Positions 1 through 7,432 of a stretch of 7,932 bases of DNA are shown here, one piece after another. This stretch comes from Tannerella sp. (GTDB lineage: Bacteria; Bacteroidota; Bacteroidia; Bacteroidales; Tannerellaceae). The stretch covers positions 1 through 7,932 of the forward strand of contig JAISYY010000248.1 of assembly GCA_031269635.1 (NCBI GenBank). The letters run 5' to 3'. Position 1 is the first letter of the stretch. Every line of letters starts with the position of its first letter. The notes under the pieces were generated by a model, which was not told where the DNA came from, did not search any database, and worked only from the letters and a program-made list of their open reading frames with translations. The translations under genes were made by a program, and so were the position numbers.

Positions 1-1
1 A

Positions 2-1288
2 TCACCGCACCTTCCTGTCCGAAAGGTAATCAATCATACGCACGATAGCCCTGCTGCATACGGGACAGAAAGGTTTTAAATCGCGCATCATGCAGTGATC
101 CATCGGGCGGTATATTCCCTTGGCAAGGTATCCTCCTCCCTCGAAGACGCCCAATCCGCCGGAATAAGGTGCCTCCGGCGGTGTCGGGACAGGCGTCCCG
201 GCCGGCAGCATATCTTTCCATTTCCTGTCGAAATCGACTAAGGTGGTAATATTCGGTTCCCACGGCTCGAAGTTGAGGTTGTAAAAATCATCGTAGGATG
301 TTTCGGACGAGAAATATTCATCGGCAAGGCCGGCGAAACTGTGTCCAAGCTCATGCACAAACACCTGGATCGTGCGCTCATTACCGGACGTCCCGATGGC
401 GTAAAAATTATACATCCCGCCGCCGCCGTAAACTTCGGAGTTGACAAGTACAAAAACAGCGTCGCAGGGAATATTCCATACGGCGTCGCGGATGGATTTC
501 ATGTCGGGCGTCGTCAGGTAACGATCCGTACCGAACGTATAAAAGCCTGCATTTAAAGCCGTATTCCTGAATATCCCTTTGCCGGAGAAATCCGTTCCCG
601 AATCTTCGGATTCGAGAAAAACCGCCCGGACATTGAAATCTTTACGATGCAGGTCATAAGGCGGCGTGGCAAACAAAGCGTCCGTAAAACGTTCGGCATC
701 GGCAAAAAACTTATCTTTTTCGGAAGCGGTATATCCTTCGGCGACAAAAGCCAAATCCACTTTCCCGGCCGGGTCGCCCTGTATCTGAATATCCGTCACC
801 GGGTTATCTTTCAAACGGCTGCGTTCTATAAATATACTTGACGGGTCAATGTCCAGCGTCATCAGTGTGTCTTTATTGTCCGTGGAACGGTTATGCGCCA
901 ACAGTACGGCCGTCACCGGACGATGTGGGAAAGGCATGACAATACTGTTGACCCATGCCTGCGTTTCCGCTTTTGCCTGTTCCGTCGTGCGCCATTCTTC
1001 AAACAGCGTGTTAAATCCGCGCGAATAAATGAGTTCCCCACTTGCCTTATCATACGTTTTCAGCATATATCCCCCGTATCCGAAAGGGTCTGTAAGATTT
1101 TCGCGCGGCCCTCCCCAGACCGGCTCCTCGCGTAATTGCATCAGCGCGGCAGACTGCTCCCCGGCATTACCGCATAGCGCAAAATCCATCCGCAACTGTT
1201 CTCCGCTGAAATAACTGTCAAACGTTTCCTGTGCATAAGACGACAGGCACAACAAAAAAGATACTGACAAAAAACAAACTGTCCGCAT
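2..1288 (-). CDS. Secreted M64-family zinc metallopeptidase (IgA-peptidase-like)
   Basis: This 428-residue protein is a predicted exported zinc-dependent endopeptidase of family M64, named after a clostridial IgA peptidase. The true substrate of the Bacteroidales members is unknown to me. An N-terminal signal peptide is visible: a basic start, a hydrophobic core at residues 4-17, and a likely cleavage after Ser-Tyr-Ala19. The Cys in the core has Leu before it, so it is not a good lipobox. Residues about 20-160 fit the M64 N-terminal beta-domain, and about 165-425 the catalytic domain. The zinc site is HELGH (His312, Glu313, His316), followed by Gly320 and Asp323-Glu324-Tyr325. A Cys-rich tail typical of the family follows (Cys399, Cys408, Cys411 in MDHCMM and FCPVC). 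The gene is complete, with a TGA stop at 2-4. It is the last gene of a four-gene operon visible here, 19 bases after the omega-amidase gene. The family assignment is strong; the substrate is open. Confidence 0.93.
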   Translation of the reverse strand: MRTVCFLSVSFLLCLSSYAQETFDSYFSGEQLRMDFALCGNAGEQSAALMQLREEPVWGGPRENLTDPFGYGGYMLKTYDKASGELIYSRGFNTLFEEWRTTEQAKAETQAWVNSIVMPFPHRPVTAVLLAHNRSTDNKDTLMTLDIDPSSIFIERSRLKDNPVTDIQIQGDPAGKVDLAFVAEGYTASEKDKFFADAERFTDALFATPPYDLHRKDFNVRAVFLESEDSGTDFSGKGIFRNTALNAGFYTFGTDRYLTTPDMKSIRDAVWNIPCDAVFVLVNSEVYGGGGMYNFYAIGTSGNERTIQVFVHELGHSFAGLADEYFSSETSYDDFYNLNFEPWEPNITTLVDFDRKWKDMLPAGTPVPTPPEAPYSGGLGVFEGGGYLAKGIYRPMDHCMMRDLKPFCPVCSRAIVRMIDYLSDRKVR

Positions 1289-1307
1289 GAACTTCCGGGA
1301 TTATCGG

Positions 1308-2099
1308 TTAGACTTTCAATTCAAACCTGTCGGCATCCATCCAGACGGGAAATTTGGTACGCAGTTTTTCGAGATCAGCGCGTTTGATAACACCCGTAAC
1401 CGTTTTTGCCTCTTTCTCGCCGGCGTTAAACAGTTTCTTGCCTTTCGGGGAAATAATCAGCGATCCGCCATGATATTTGAACTCATACGCATCGACGCCG
1501 ATACGGTTTACACCACACACATAGCACATGTTTTCGATAGCCCGCGCCTGGAGCAAGGCTTTCCATACTTTTTTGCGCGATTCGACCCAGTTCGCTACAT
1601 ATATTAATACATCATACTCGTTATTCACGTTACGGCTCCATACCGGGAAACGCAAATCGTAGCATACCATCAAACAAATCTTCCACCCCCGGTAGTCAAC
1701 GATAAGGCGCCTCGTCCCCTGCGACAAATACTTATCCTCGCCGGCCATGCTGAACAGATGCCGTTTATCATAATAAAATTCCTGTCCGTCGGGAGTTATG
1801 AAAAACGCACGGTTAAGATAGCGGCCATCGTCGGAAGCCATAAAACTTCCCGTCACGGCCAAGTCATATTCCCGGGCGTATTTTTTCATGGCAAGGATCG
1901 TCTTCCCGTCGTTCGGTTCGGACAAATCTTCCGCACGCACCGACACGCCGGTCGTAAAAAGTTCCGGTAACACGGCCAGGTCGGTTTTCCCTTTCAGGCG
2001 GCGCAATAATTCACCGTAATAACTGATATTCTCATCCACATCTTCCCAAACGATATGGGACTGTACCATGCTGATACGTAAAGCGCTGAAATCTTCCAT
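1308..2099 (-). CDS. Omega-amidase of the nitrilase superfamily (YafV/NIT2-like)
   Basis: This 263-residue cytoplasmic carbon-nitrogen hydrolase matches the usual length of the YafV/NIT2 branch. Those enzymes deamidate alpha-ketoglutaramate or alpha-ketosuccinamate, the products left by glutamine or asparagine transaminases, as a metabolite-repair or methionine-salvage step. The Glu-Lys-Cys triad is intact: Glu46 in LPELFTTG, Lys112 in YYDKRHLF and Cys146 in MVCYDLRFP. The CYDLRFPVWSRN segment and the downstream YVANWVESR block, rather than the AEF or GE motifs of other nitrilase branches, support the omega-amidase call. The start ATG (2097-2099) lies only 2 bases after the acyltransferase stop. 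It has no Shine-Dalgarno sequence, so translation is probably coupled. The family is certain; the exact substrate is inferred from family knowledge. Confidence 0.9.
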   Translation of the reverse strand: MEDFSALRISMVQSHIVWEDVDENISYYGELLRRLKGKTDLAVLPELFTTGVSVRAEDLSEPNDGKTILAMKKYAREYDLAVTGSFMASDDGRYLNRAFFITPDGQEFYYDKRHLFSMAGEDKYLSQGTRRLIVDYRGWKICLMVCYDLRFPVWSRNVNNEYDVLIYVANWVESRKKVWKALLQARAIENMCYVCGVNRIGVDAYEFKYHGGSLIISPKGKKLFNAGEKEAKTVTGVIKRADLEKLRTKFPVWMDADRFELKV

Positions 2100-2101
2100 A
2101 A

Positions 2102-2671
2102 TTAATATTTTAAAGTCATTTTAAGCTTTTCAAAATTTTTATCGTGATATCCTTTTATCCCGTCATACATTGAACGGATCGTAAGAATATCCGCGTCCGC
2201 GTTTCCCGTAGGATAAAATATGGCTTTTATGCCGACCTCCTTTTTCCCGTAATCAATATATGCAACCTGAATGGGGATTCCGGCTTTCAATGCAATATAA
2301 TAAAATCCTCTTTTCCATTCCTTCGTTCTCTTGCGTGTACCTTCCGGAGTTATTGCAATATGAAAAATATCATGCCGGGCAAATTCCCTGGCAATCTGTG
2401 CCGTCGTTGACGACGATTTGTCGCGGTTGATGGGTATCCCTCCCATACTCTTGAATATGACGTTAAAAGGAAAAAAGAACCATTCCTTCTTCATCAGGAA
2501 TTTGGATTTTTTCCCCAGCGCATTATAAAAAAGTTTCCCCAGCGTCAAATCAAGATTGCTCGTATGAGGTGCAACACATATAACGGATTTACGAATATCA
2601 CCACCGTCAGGACCTATTGTCCATCCGGATAAATGCAGAATCCACCTGCATAACGTACGCTTTATATTCAA
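2102..2671 (-). CDS. PlsC-family 1-acylglycerol-3-phosphate acyltransferase-like protein
   Basis: A compact 189-residue acyltransferase of the PlsC/LPLAT family, expected to transfer an acyl chain to a lysophospholipid or a similar acceptor at the inner membrane face. The catalytic Hx4D motif is APHTSNLD (His36, Asp41). Motif II is GGIPINR (residues 77-83, acceptor binding). Motif III is TPEGTR (108-113). Motif IV is around Gly131-Ile-Pro-Ile134. It is shorter than the roughly 240-residue classical PlsC and has no convincing N-terminal membrane helix; short forms like this are common in Bacteroidota. The start is TTG (2669-2671), overlapping the TGA stop of the upstream gene. An in-frame TAA lies close upstream and the next Met is residue 60, which would lose motif I, so TTG is the only sensible start. 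Its physiological acceptor is not shown by the sequence. Confidence 0.9.
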   Translation of the reverse strand: MNIKRTLCRWILHLSGWTIGPDGGDIRKSVICVAPHTSNLDLTLGKLFYNALGKKSKFLMKKEWFFFPFNVIFKSMGGIPINRDKSSSTTAQIAREFARHDIFHIAITPEGTRKRTKEWKRGFYYIALKAGIPIQVAYIDYGKKEVGIKAIFYPTGNADADILTIRSMYDGIKGYHDKNFEKLKMTLKY

Positions 2672-2964
2672 TTCTTTGCTCCTTCTTTATTCAACAACAC
2701 CAGTTCCTCATAAACCCTGTTCGCATCCGAGCTGAAATCTTCATCCAACTTCCTGTAGTACCGCTTAACCAACCGCTTATCGGCAGTCCCTGAAGGGTTC
2801 TGAACACGACGCCTGTATTCATCGTTCATTTCAACTATACGGTTCATAATCTCCCCGAGTTTATCCTTATCCGCTTCCGGCTGCAAGGAACAAAGCAGGG
2901 CTTCAATCATCAATTCGCCGGATAAATATTCAATCATTTTCTTTAAATCTCTACGTTTTGCCAT
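2668..2964 (-). CDS. Small conserved charged protein of unknown function (98 aa)
   Basis: A soluble, strongly charged, mainly helical 98-residue protein. It begins MAKRRDLKKMIEYLSGEL and has no signal peptide or membrane segment. It contains two Cys-free helical stretches (about residues 33-55 and 64-90) rich in Arg, Glu and Asp. I recognise the N-terminal pattern as resembling a small hypothetical protein found in Bacteroidales genomes, but I know of no function. Its stop overlaps the TTG start of the acyltransferase by 4 bases, and its end carries that gene's Shine-Dalgarno sequence, so the two are very likely co-translated. It is the first gene of the minus-strand operon, with a candidate promoter about 25 bases upstream. 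The clean start, the codon-by-codon fit between promoter and overlap, and the lack of a better frame support a real gene. Confidence 0.85.
   Translation of the reverse strand: MAKRRDLKKMIEYLSGELMIEALLCSLQPEADKDKLGEIMNRIVEMNDEYRRRVQNPSGTADKRLVKRYYRKLDEDFSSDANRVYEELVLLNKEGAKN
2679..2684 (-). promoter_or_regulatory. Strong Shine-Dalgarno deciding the TTG start of the acyltransferase
   Basis: The minus strand reads AAGGAG, then 7 bases, then TTG. It lies inside the last codons of the 98-residue gene. The match to the anti-Shine-Dalgarno sequence is unusually good for a Bacteroidota gene, and it supports the non-ATG start together with translational coupling across the TTGA stop/start overlap. 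Confidence 0.7.
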
Positions 2965-2987
2965 ATATCTACATTATAAAAGACGCG

Positions 2988-3017
2988 TAAAGATAGATAA
3001 AATCCGAATATCCCAAA
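2988..3017 (-). promoter_or_regulatory. Candidate Bacteroidota promoter for the minus-strand operon
   Basis: On the minus strand, TTTG (3014-3017), 18 bases, then TATCTTTA (2988-2995). This matches the Bacteroidota consensus TTTG-N(19-21)-TAnnTTTG except for the last base and a slightly short spacer. Transcription would begin near 2981 and give a leader of roughly 17 bases before the ATG at 2964. A long T/A tract (3020-3036) lies just upstream of the -33 element and could act like an UP element. Confidence 0.45.
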
Positions 3018-3108
3018 TGTTTTTTCCAAAAAAAAATCAGAGCGAACGGGTGAGACGGGGTCAGGAAGGCGGGAATCAGGGTAATTCATCCCCCCCAATC
3101 AATTTATT

Positions 3109-3140
3109 TTTGAATTATCGCCGGATTTTCGTTACCTTTG
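3109..3140 (+). promoter_or_regulatory. Bacteroidota promoter for the glycogen synthase gene
   Basis: TTTG (3109-3112), exactly 20 bases, then TAccTTTG (3133-3140). This is a full match to the known sigma-ABfr consensus (TTTG at -33, TAnnTTTG at -7). Transcription is expected near 3147, giving an A-rich leader of about 25 bases without a Shine-Dalgarno sequence before the ATG at 3172. That is normal for this phylum. Confidence 0.85.
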
Positions 3141-3171
3141 CCGGGCAATTCAGAAACAAATACAATTTTGA

Positions 3172-4800
3172 ATGATAAAACTTGATTATATTTTTGAGAG
3201 TAGTTGGGAGGTTTGTAATAAAATAGGCGGTATATATACGGTTCTATCATCAAAAGCCCGGACGCTGAAAAATGATTTCAATGACAGCATTATATTTATC
3301 GGACCGGATCTGAACAATAATCCGAATGATTTCATAGAAGACAATACGATCTTCTGCGACTGGAAAAAATCGCTGCCCGAAAATCTTAAGATCCGGACCG
3401 GACGCTGGGACATTCCCGGAGAACCGCTCGTCTTTTTAGTTTCGTACAAAACATTTTTCGACCGGAGAGATTCCCTCTATTACGATATATGGAACTCTTT
3501 CCGCGTAAATTCATCACATGCATACGGCGACTATGACAACTCGTGCATCTTTGCTTATGCCGTAGGGTTGGTCATCGAAAACTTTTACCGTTTTCATAAG
3601 CTTACCGGCAAAAAAGTAGTTGCCGTTTTCAACGAATGGATGCTTGGAATGGGCGCTTTGTACATACAAAAACACGTGCCGGCCGTTGCTACATTATTCG
3701 TAACACACGCTACGACAACAGGACGTTCGATTGCCGGGAACCATAAACCCCTGTATAGCTGCCTGAAATCGTATAACGGCGATCAAATGGCGAAAGAACT
3801 CAATGTAGAAGCGAAACATTCTTTAGAAAAACAGACGGCCATGTTTGCCGACTGTTTCACTACCGTAAGCGATATTACAGCGCTGGAATGTGAACAGTTG
3901 CTGGACAAAGCGCCGGATGCCGTTACACCCAACGGTTTTGAAAGGGATTTTGTGCCCGTCGGAGATTCTTATGTAAAAAAGCGGGCGGAAGCACGCCAAA
4001 GACTTATGTACGTAGTGGAAAAGCTTACCGGGCGGCCGGTCGACAAGGACGCCTTTCTCGTTTCTACAAGCGGACGCTACGAATACAGGAACAAGGGCAT
4101 AGACGTCTTCATCGACGTCATGAACACCCTTCGCCGGTCGAAAACGAACAGGCGCGAGACGGTAGCTTTCATCATGGTACCCGCATGGGTATATGCGGCA
4201 AGGGCTGACCTGAAGTATATCCTCGAAAATGACTATGACATGACGGCACCCATGCAAATGCCGTTCCTGACGCACTGGCTTAACGACATGGACGGGGATC
4301 ACGTGATGAATTATATCTTCTCATCCGGTTTTACAAACACGGCATCCGAAAACCTGAGAATTATATTCGTCCCCTGTTACCTGGACGGCAATGATCAGAT
4401 CTTCAATATGTCGTATTATGACCTTCTCATCGGTATGGACGCCACGGTTTTCGCCTCCTATTACGAACCCTGGGGATACACGCCTCTGGAAAGCATTGCG
4501 TTTGGAGTGCCTACCGTAACAACAAACCTTGCCGGGTTTGGGTTATGGGCAAGCACGCTCATATCCGGTAATGACATACAAGAAGGCGTATCCGTAATAA
4601 AACGTACGGATGATAACTACTTTGAAGTGGTTAACAATATTGCAGATACACTCTCGGAACTCATGAACGCCGACGCGCAGGCGGTGCGTAATAATTGTTT
4701 CCATATCGCCCGGCAGGCGGAATGGGATAAATTTATAACCCGCTACTATGCAGCATTCAACATAGCTCTTGCAAATGCAGGAAAAAGAAACGGAACATAA
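3172..4800 (+). CDS. Glycogen synthase, eukaryotic-type GT3 glycosyltransferase
   Basis: A 542-residue GT-B glycosyltransferase that elongates alpha-1,4-glucan. GT3 enzymes characterised in eukaryotes use UDP-glucose. The N-terminal Rossmann domain starts with SSWEVCNKIGGIYTV; Lys17 and Gly19-Gly20 are the donor loop. It continues to FVTHATTTGR (176-185) and HSLEKQTAMFADCFTTVS (216-233), both hallmarks of GT3 rather than of the GT5 GlgA family. The second domain has VTPNGF (251-256), TSGRYEYRNKGID (299-311) and the catalytic E-x7-E block EPWGYTPLE (Glu432, Glu440), then TTNLAGFG. Eukaryotic enzymes are about 700 residues. This one ends soon after the final helix and lacks their phosphorylated tails and the arginine-rich glucose-6-phosphate helix, so it is probably not controlled that way. 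The start follows a consensus promoter and gives the conserved N-terminus. The phosphorylase gene follows 59 bases later. Confidence 0.94.
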   Translation: MIKLDYIFESSWEVCNKIGGIYTVLSSKARTLKNDFNDSIIFIGPDLNNNPNDFIEDNTIFCDWKKSLPENLKIRTGRWDIPGEPLVFLVSYKTFFDRRDSLYYDIWNSFRVNSSHAYGDYDNSCIFAYAVGLVIENFYRFHKLTGKKVVAVFNEWMLGMGALYIQKHVPAVATLFVTHATTTGRSIAGNHKPLYSCLKSYNGDQMAKELNVEAKHSLEKQTAMFADCFTTVSDITALECEQLLDKAPDAVTPNGFERDFVPVGDSYVKKRAEARQRLMYVVEKLTGRPVDKDAFLVSTSGRYEYRNKGIDVFIDVMNTLRRSKTNRRETVAFIMVPAWVYAARADLKYILENDYDMTAPMQMPFLTHWLNDMDGDHVMNYIFSSGFTNTASENLRIIFVPCYLDGNDQIFNMSYYDLLIGMDATVFASYYEPWGYTPLESIAFGVPTVTTNLAGFGLWASTLISGNDIQEGVSVIKRTDDNYFEVVNNIADTLSELMNADAQAVRNNCFHIARQAEWDKFITRYYAAFNIALANAGKRNGT

Positions 4801-4826
4801 CATTCCGGAAATCTACAAATATTTTA

Positions 4827-4834
4827 TATCTTTA
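4827..4834 (+). promoter_or_regulatory. Possible -7 element upstream of the phosphorylase gene
   Basis: TATCTTTA lies 25 bases before the ATG of the phosphorylase gene. It is one base off TAnnTTTG and identical to the -7 candidate of the minus-strand operon. No good TTTG is found about 20 bases upstream. That spot instead holds the palindrome TTCCGGAA (4803-4810). It could be a weak or activator-dependent internal promoter, or chance; read-through from the synthase promoter is equally possible. Confidence 0.3.
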
Positions 4835-4859
4835 CAGCAGCAATAAAAAAATTACAAAC

Positions 4860-7424
4860 ATGAAAATTCTATCAACTAATTCAAACGAACCGATATGGAG
4901 AGATACGTTTCCCCACTCAAAACTTCCTGAAAAATTAGAAAAACTTCACGAAATTGCCACGAACTTGTGGTGGGTATGGAATCATGAAGGGGCGAAACTT
5001 TTCGGTGAAATCGATTCCACCTTGTGGAAAGAAACAGAAGGTAACCCCGTCTTGCTACTCCAGAAGTTGTCAAGCAAACGGATGAAAGAAATCATGGAAA
5101 ACAGCCAGTTGATGGCTAAAATAGAGTACGTATACGACCTGTTCAAAACTTACATAAACCGGCAACCGGACCGGACAAAGCCGTCTGTCGCCTATTTCAG
5201 CATGGAATACGGCCTCACAAATGTATTAAAAATATATTCCGGCGGTCTTGGCATCCTTGCCGGCGATTATCTCAAAGAAGCAAGTGACAGCAATATCGAC
5301 CTTGTAGCGGTTGGTCTTCTTTACCACTACGGATATTTCACGCAGTCACTATCAATGGACGGACAGCAAATCGCAAATTATGAAGCGCAGGACTTTTCAA
5401 AACTTCCCATAACACAGGTGACTGCATCCGGCGGCTCTCCGATGACACTGGAGGTGCCGTTTCATGACCGCATCATTTATGCGCATATATGGAAAGTGAG
5501 CATCGGGCGTATCCCCATGTACCTGATGGATACGGACATACCGGAAAACAGCGACTGGGACCGTCCGATCACCCACCAGTTGTATGGAGGCGACTGGGAA
5601 AACCGCATGAAGCAGGAATACCTGCTGGGCATAGGAGGAATCTTGTTACTGAACAAATTAGGATTAAAAAAGCAGGTGTATCACTGTAACGAAGGCCATG
5701 CCGCATTCATCAACGTACAACGCTTAGTTGACCATATCGAAAACGACAAACTGGAATTTAACGAAGCGCTTGAGGTGGTACGCGCATCTTCCCTGTATAC
5801 CGTACATACGCCCGTACCGGCAGGACACGATTACTTCGACGAAGCGCTGTTCGGCAAATACATGGGACACTTCCCGTCCAGGCTGGGCATCTCGTGGGAG
5901 GAATTTATTGACATGGGGCGCACGAATCCGGGAAGCAACGAAAAGTTCTGCATGAGCACGTTCGCCCTCAACACCTGCCAGGAAGCCAACGGCGTAAGCT
6001 ACCTGCACGGTAAAGTTTCGCAATTGATGTTCTCGCCCATGTGGAAAGGCTATTTCCCCGAAGAACTGCACGTGGGATACGTGACGAACGGCGTGCACAT
6101 GCCGACATGGATGGCTACGGAATGGAAGAAATTCTGTTATGAAGAATTTGGCGGGAATTTCATTAAGGACCAGTCCAATAAAGAGATCTGGCAACAGATA
6201 CATAAATCGTCCGACGAAGAAGTCTGGAACATACGCAAGACCCTTAAAAAGAAACTTATTGATTATATAAAGACGCAATACCGGGAAAGCTGGTTTAAAA
6301 ACCAGGGAGATCCCTCGAAAGTAGTAACTGTTCTTGACCGCATCAACCCGAACGCACTGCTGTTGGGATTCGGGCGGCGTTTCGCAACCTACAAGCGTGC
6401 ACACCTGCTATTTACAGACCTCGACCGGCTGGCCAAAATTGTAAATAACGAACAATATCCCGTACAAATCGTATTCACCGGAAAAGCGCACCCGGCCGAC
6501 GGAGGCGGACAGGGACTTATCAAACATATTGTAGAAATATCGCGTCGCCCCGAGTTCTTAGGCAAAATCATATTCCTTGAAAACTATGACATGCGCCTTG
6601 CCCGGCGCCTGATTTCCGGCGTTGACGTGTGGATTAACACCCCCACCCGCCCACTCGAAGCATCCGGGACATCCGGCGAAAAGGCCGAGATGAACGGCGT
6701 CCTGAACCTGTCGGTACTCGACGGCTGGTGGTACGAAGGATACCGCGAAGGCGCAGGATGGGCGCTTACCGACAAACGCACGTACGATAACCAGCAATAT
6801 CAGGATCAGCTCGACGCTGCTACCATCTATCACCTGCTGGAAGATGAAATCATTCCCTTATATTTTGCCAGGAACAGCAAAGGTTATTCGCCGGAATGGA
6901 TACAGTATATCAAAAATTCAATGTCGCAGATCGCGCCCGATTATACAATGAAACGCATGATGGACGATTATTTCAACCGTTTTTACAACAAACTGGCAAC
7001 CCGCTCCGAGATGCTTGCGAAAAACAAATTCGTGGAAGCGAAAAATATCTCGGACTGGAAAAAGGAAGTTGCGGCTCACTGGGATTCGTTCCAGGTAGAA
7101 TCGTTCCATTATGACCCGAAAGTGTTCCAGCCGACCGTAGGCGAAGAATATACCATTAAAATCGTCATAAACCGCAAGGATCTTAAGAGCATGCTGGGCA
7201 TAGACATTGTATATACACGTGATCATCCCGAAAATCATCAGTTGGAATTTGTGCAGTCGGAACCTTTCAAATTAGTAAAAGAAGAAGGCCCAAGGCTCTA
7301 TTTTGAACTGAAACGTACGACAATGGAGATCGGGCAGTTAAAGGCCGGCTTCCGCATCTATCCGTATAATGAAAAACTACCTCATCGCATGGACTTTGCT
7401 TACATACGCTGGGTTCAGTCATAA
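4860..7424 (+). CDS. glgP: Alpha-glucan (glycogen) phosphorylase, GT35, DUF3417-type
   Basis: An 854-residue cytoplasmic, PLP-dependent phosphorylase that releases glucose-1-phosphate from the non-reducing ends of alpha-1,4-glucan. Residues about 15-105 form the DUF3417-like N-terminal domain (ATNLWWVWNHEGAKLF), the mark of the more distant bacterial/archaeal alpha-glucan phosphorylase branch rather than E. coli GlgP/MalP. The body follows with AYFSMEYGL (111-119), YSGGLGILAGDYLKEAS (126-142), CNEGHAAF (276-283), VTNGVHMPTW (408-417) and FGRRFATYKRA (504-514). The cofactor site is EASGTSGEKAEMNG (600-613) with PLP lysine Lys608. The Glu before this Lys, where many relatives have Met, agrees with what I recall of Bacteroidota members. 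A C-terminal beta-rich segment (about 755-854) is also present, as expected for that subtype. An A-rich leader precedes the ATG. The upstream GT3 synthase makes the polymer that this enzyme degrades. Confidence 0.95.
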   Translation: MKILSTNSNEPIWRDTFPHSKLPEKLEKLHEIATNLWWVWNHEGAKLFGEIDSTLWKETEGNPVLLLQKLSSKRMKEIMENSQLMAKIEYVYDLFKTYINRQPDRTKPSVAYFSMEYGLTNVLKIYSGGLGILAGDYLKEASDSNIDLVAVGLLYHYGYFTQSLSMDGQQIANYEAQDFSKLPITQVTASGGSPMTLEVPFHDRIIYAHIWKVSIGRIPMYLMDTDIPENSDWDRPITHQLYGGDWENRMKQEYLLGIGGILLLNKLGLKKQVYHCNEGHAAFINVQRLVDHIENDKLEFNEALEVVRASSLYTVHTPVPAGHDYFDEALFGKYMGHFPSRLGISWEEFIDMGRTNPGSNEKFCMSTFALNTCQEANGVSYLHGKVSQLMFSPMWKGYFPEELHVGYVTNGVHMPTWMATEWKKFCYEEFGGNFIKDQSNKEIWQQIHKSSDEEVWNIRKTLKKKLIDYIKTQYRESWFKNQGDPSKVVTVLDRINPNALLLGFGRRFATYKRAHLLFTDLDRLAKIVNNEQYPVQIVFTGKAHPADGGGQGLIKHIVEISRRPEFLGKIIFLENYDMRLARRLISGVDVWINTPTRPLEASGTSGEKAEMNGVLNLSVLDGWWYEGYREGAGWALTDKRTYDNQQYQDQLDAATIYHLLEDEIIPLYFARNSKGYSPEWIQYIKNSMSQIAPDYTMKRMMDDYFNRFYNKLATRSEMLAKNKFVEAKNISDWKKEVAAHWDSFQVESFHYDPKVFQPTVGEEYTIKIVINRKDLKSMLGIDIVYTRDHPENHQLEFVQSEPFKLVKEEGPRLYFELKRTTMEIGQLKAGFRIYPYNEKLPHRMDFAYIRWVQS

Positions 7425-7432
7425 AATAAGAC

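Larger units (their letters stand above)
2965..3171. other. Divergent intergenic region
   Basis: Roughly 200 bases separate the minus-strand operon from the glycogen genes. Besides the two candidate promoters it holds T6-CC-A9 (3020-3036), four runs of three or more G on the plus strand (3048-3050, 3057-3060, 3071-3073, 3079-3081) and a run of seven C (3090-3096). I see no open reading frame, tRNA or clear terminator hairpin in it. Confidence 0.7.

Noticed and set aside
1231..1288. Lipoprotein signal for the M64 peptidase
   Set aside because: The Cys in the hydrophobic core is preceded by Leu rather than Gly, Ala or Ser, and a normal signal peptidase I site (Ser-Tyr-Ala) follows.
1287..1607. 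Plus-strand open frame over the omega-amidase gene
   Set aside because: It is antisense to the conserved C-terminal part of the amidase, has no promoter, and has no recognisable product.
3823..4302. Minus-strand open frame inside the glycogen synthase gene
   Set aside because: It is an antisense shadow of a conserved GT3 coding region, with no plausible protein family.
4791..4807. Small hairpin CGGAA-N7-TTCCG spanning the glycogen synthase stop
   Set aside because: The stem has only 5 pairs and no T-run follows, so I do not call it a terminator.
5724..6404. Long minus-strand open frame inside the phosphorylase gene
   Set aside because: It is antisense to strongly conserved phosphorylase motifs, and its predicted protein is a His/Phe/Val-rich sequence with no recognisable family.
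6657..6698. Glu607 before the PLP lysine of the phosphorylase as an inactivating change
   Set aside because: The lysine itself and the surrounding motif are intact, and I recall Glu at this site as usual in Bacteroidota relatives.
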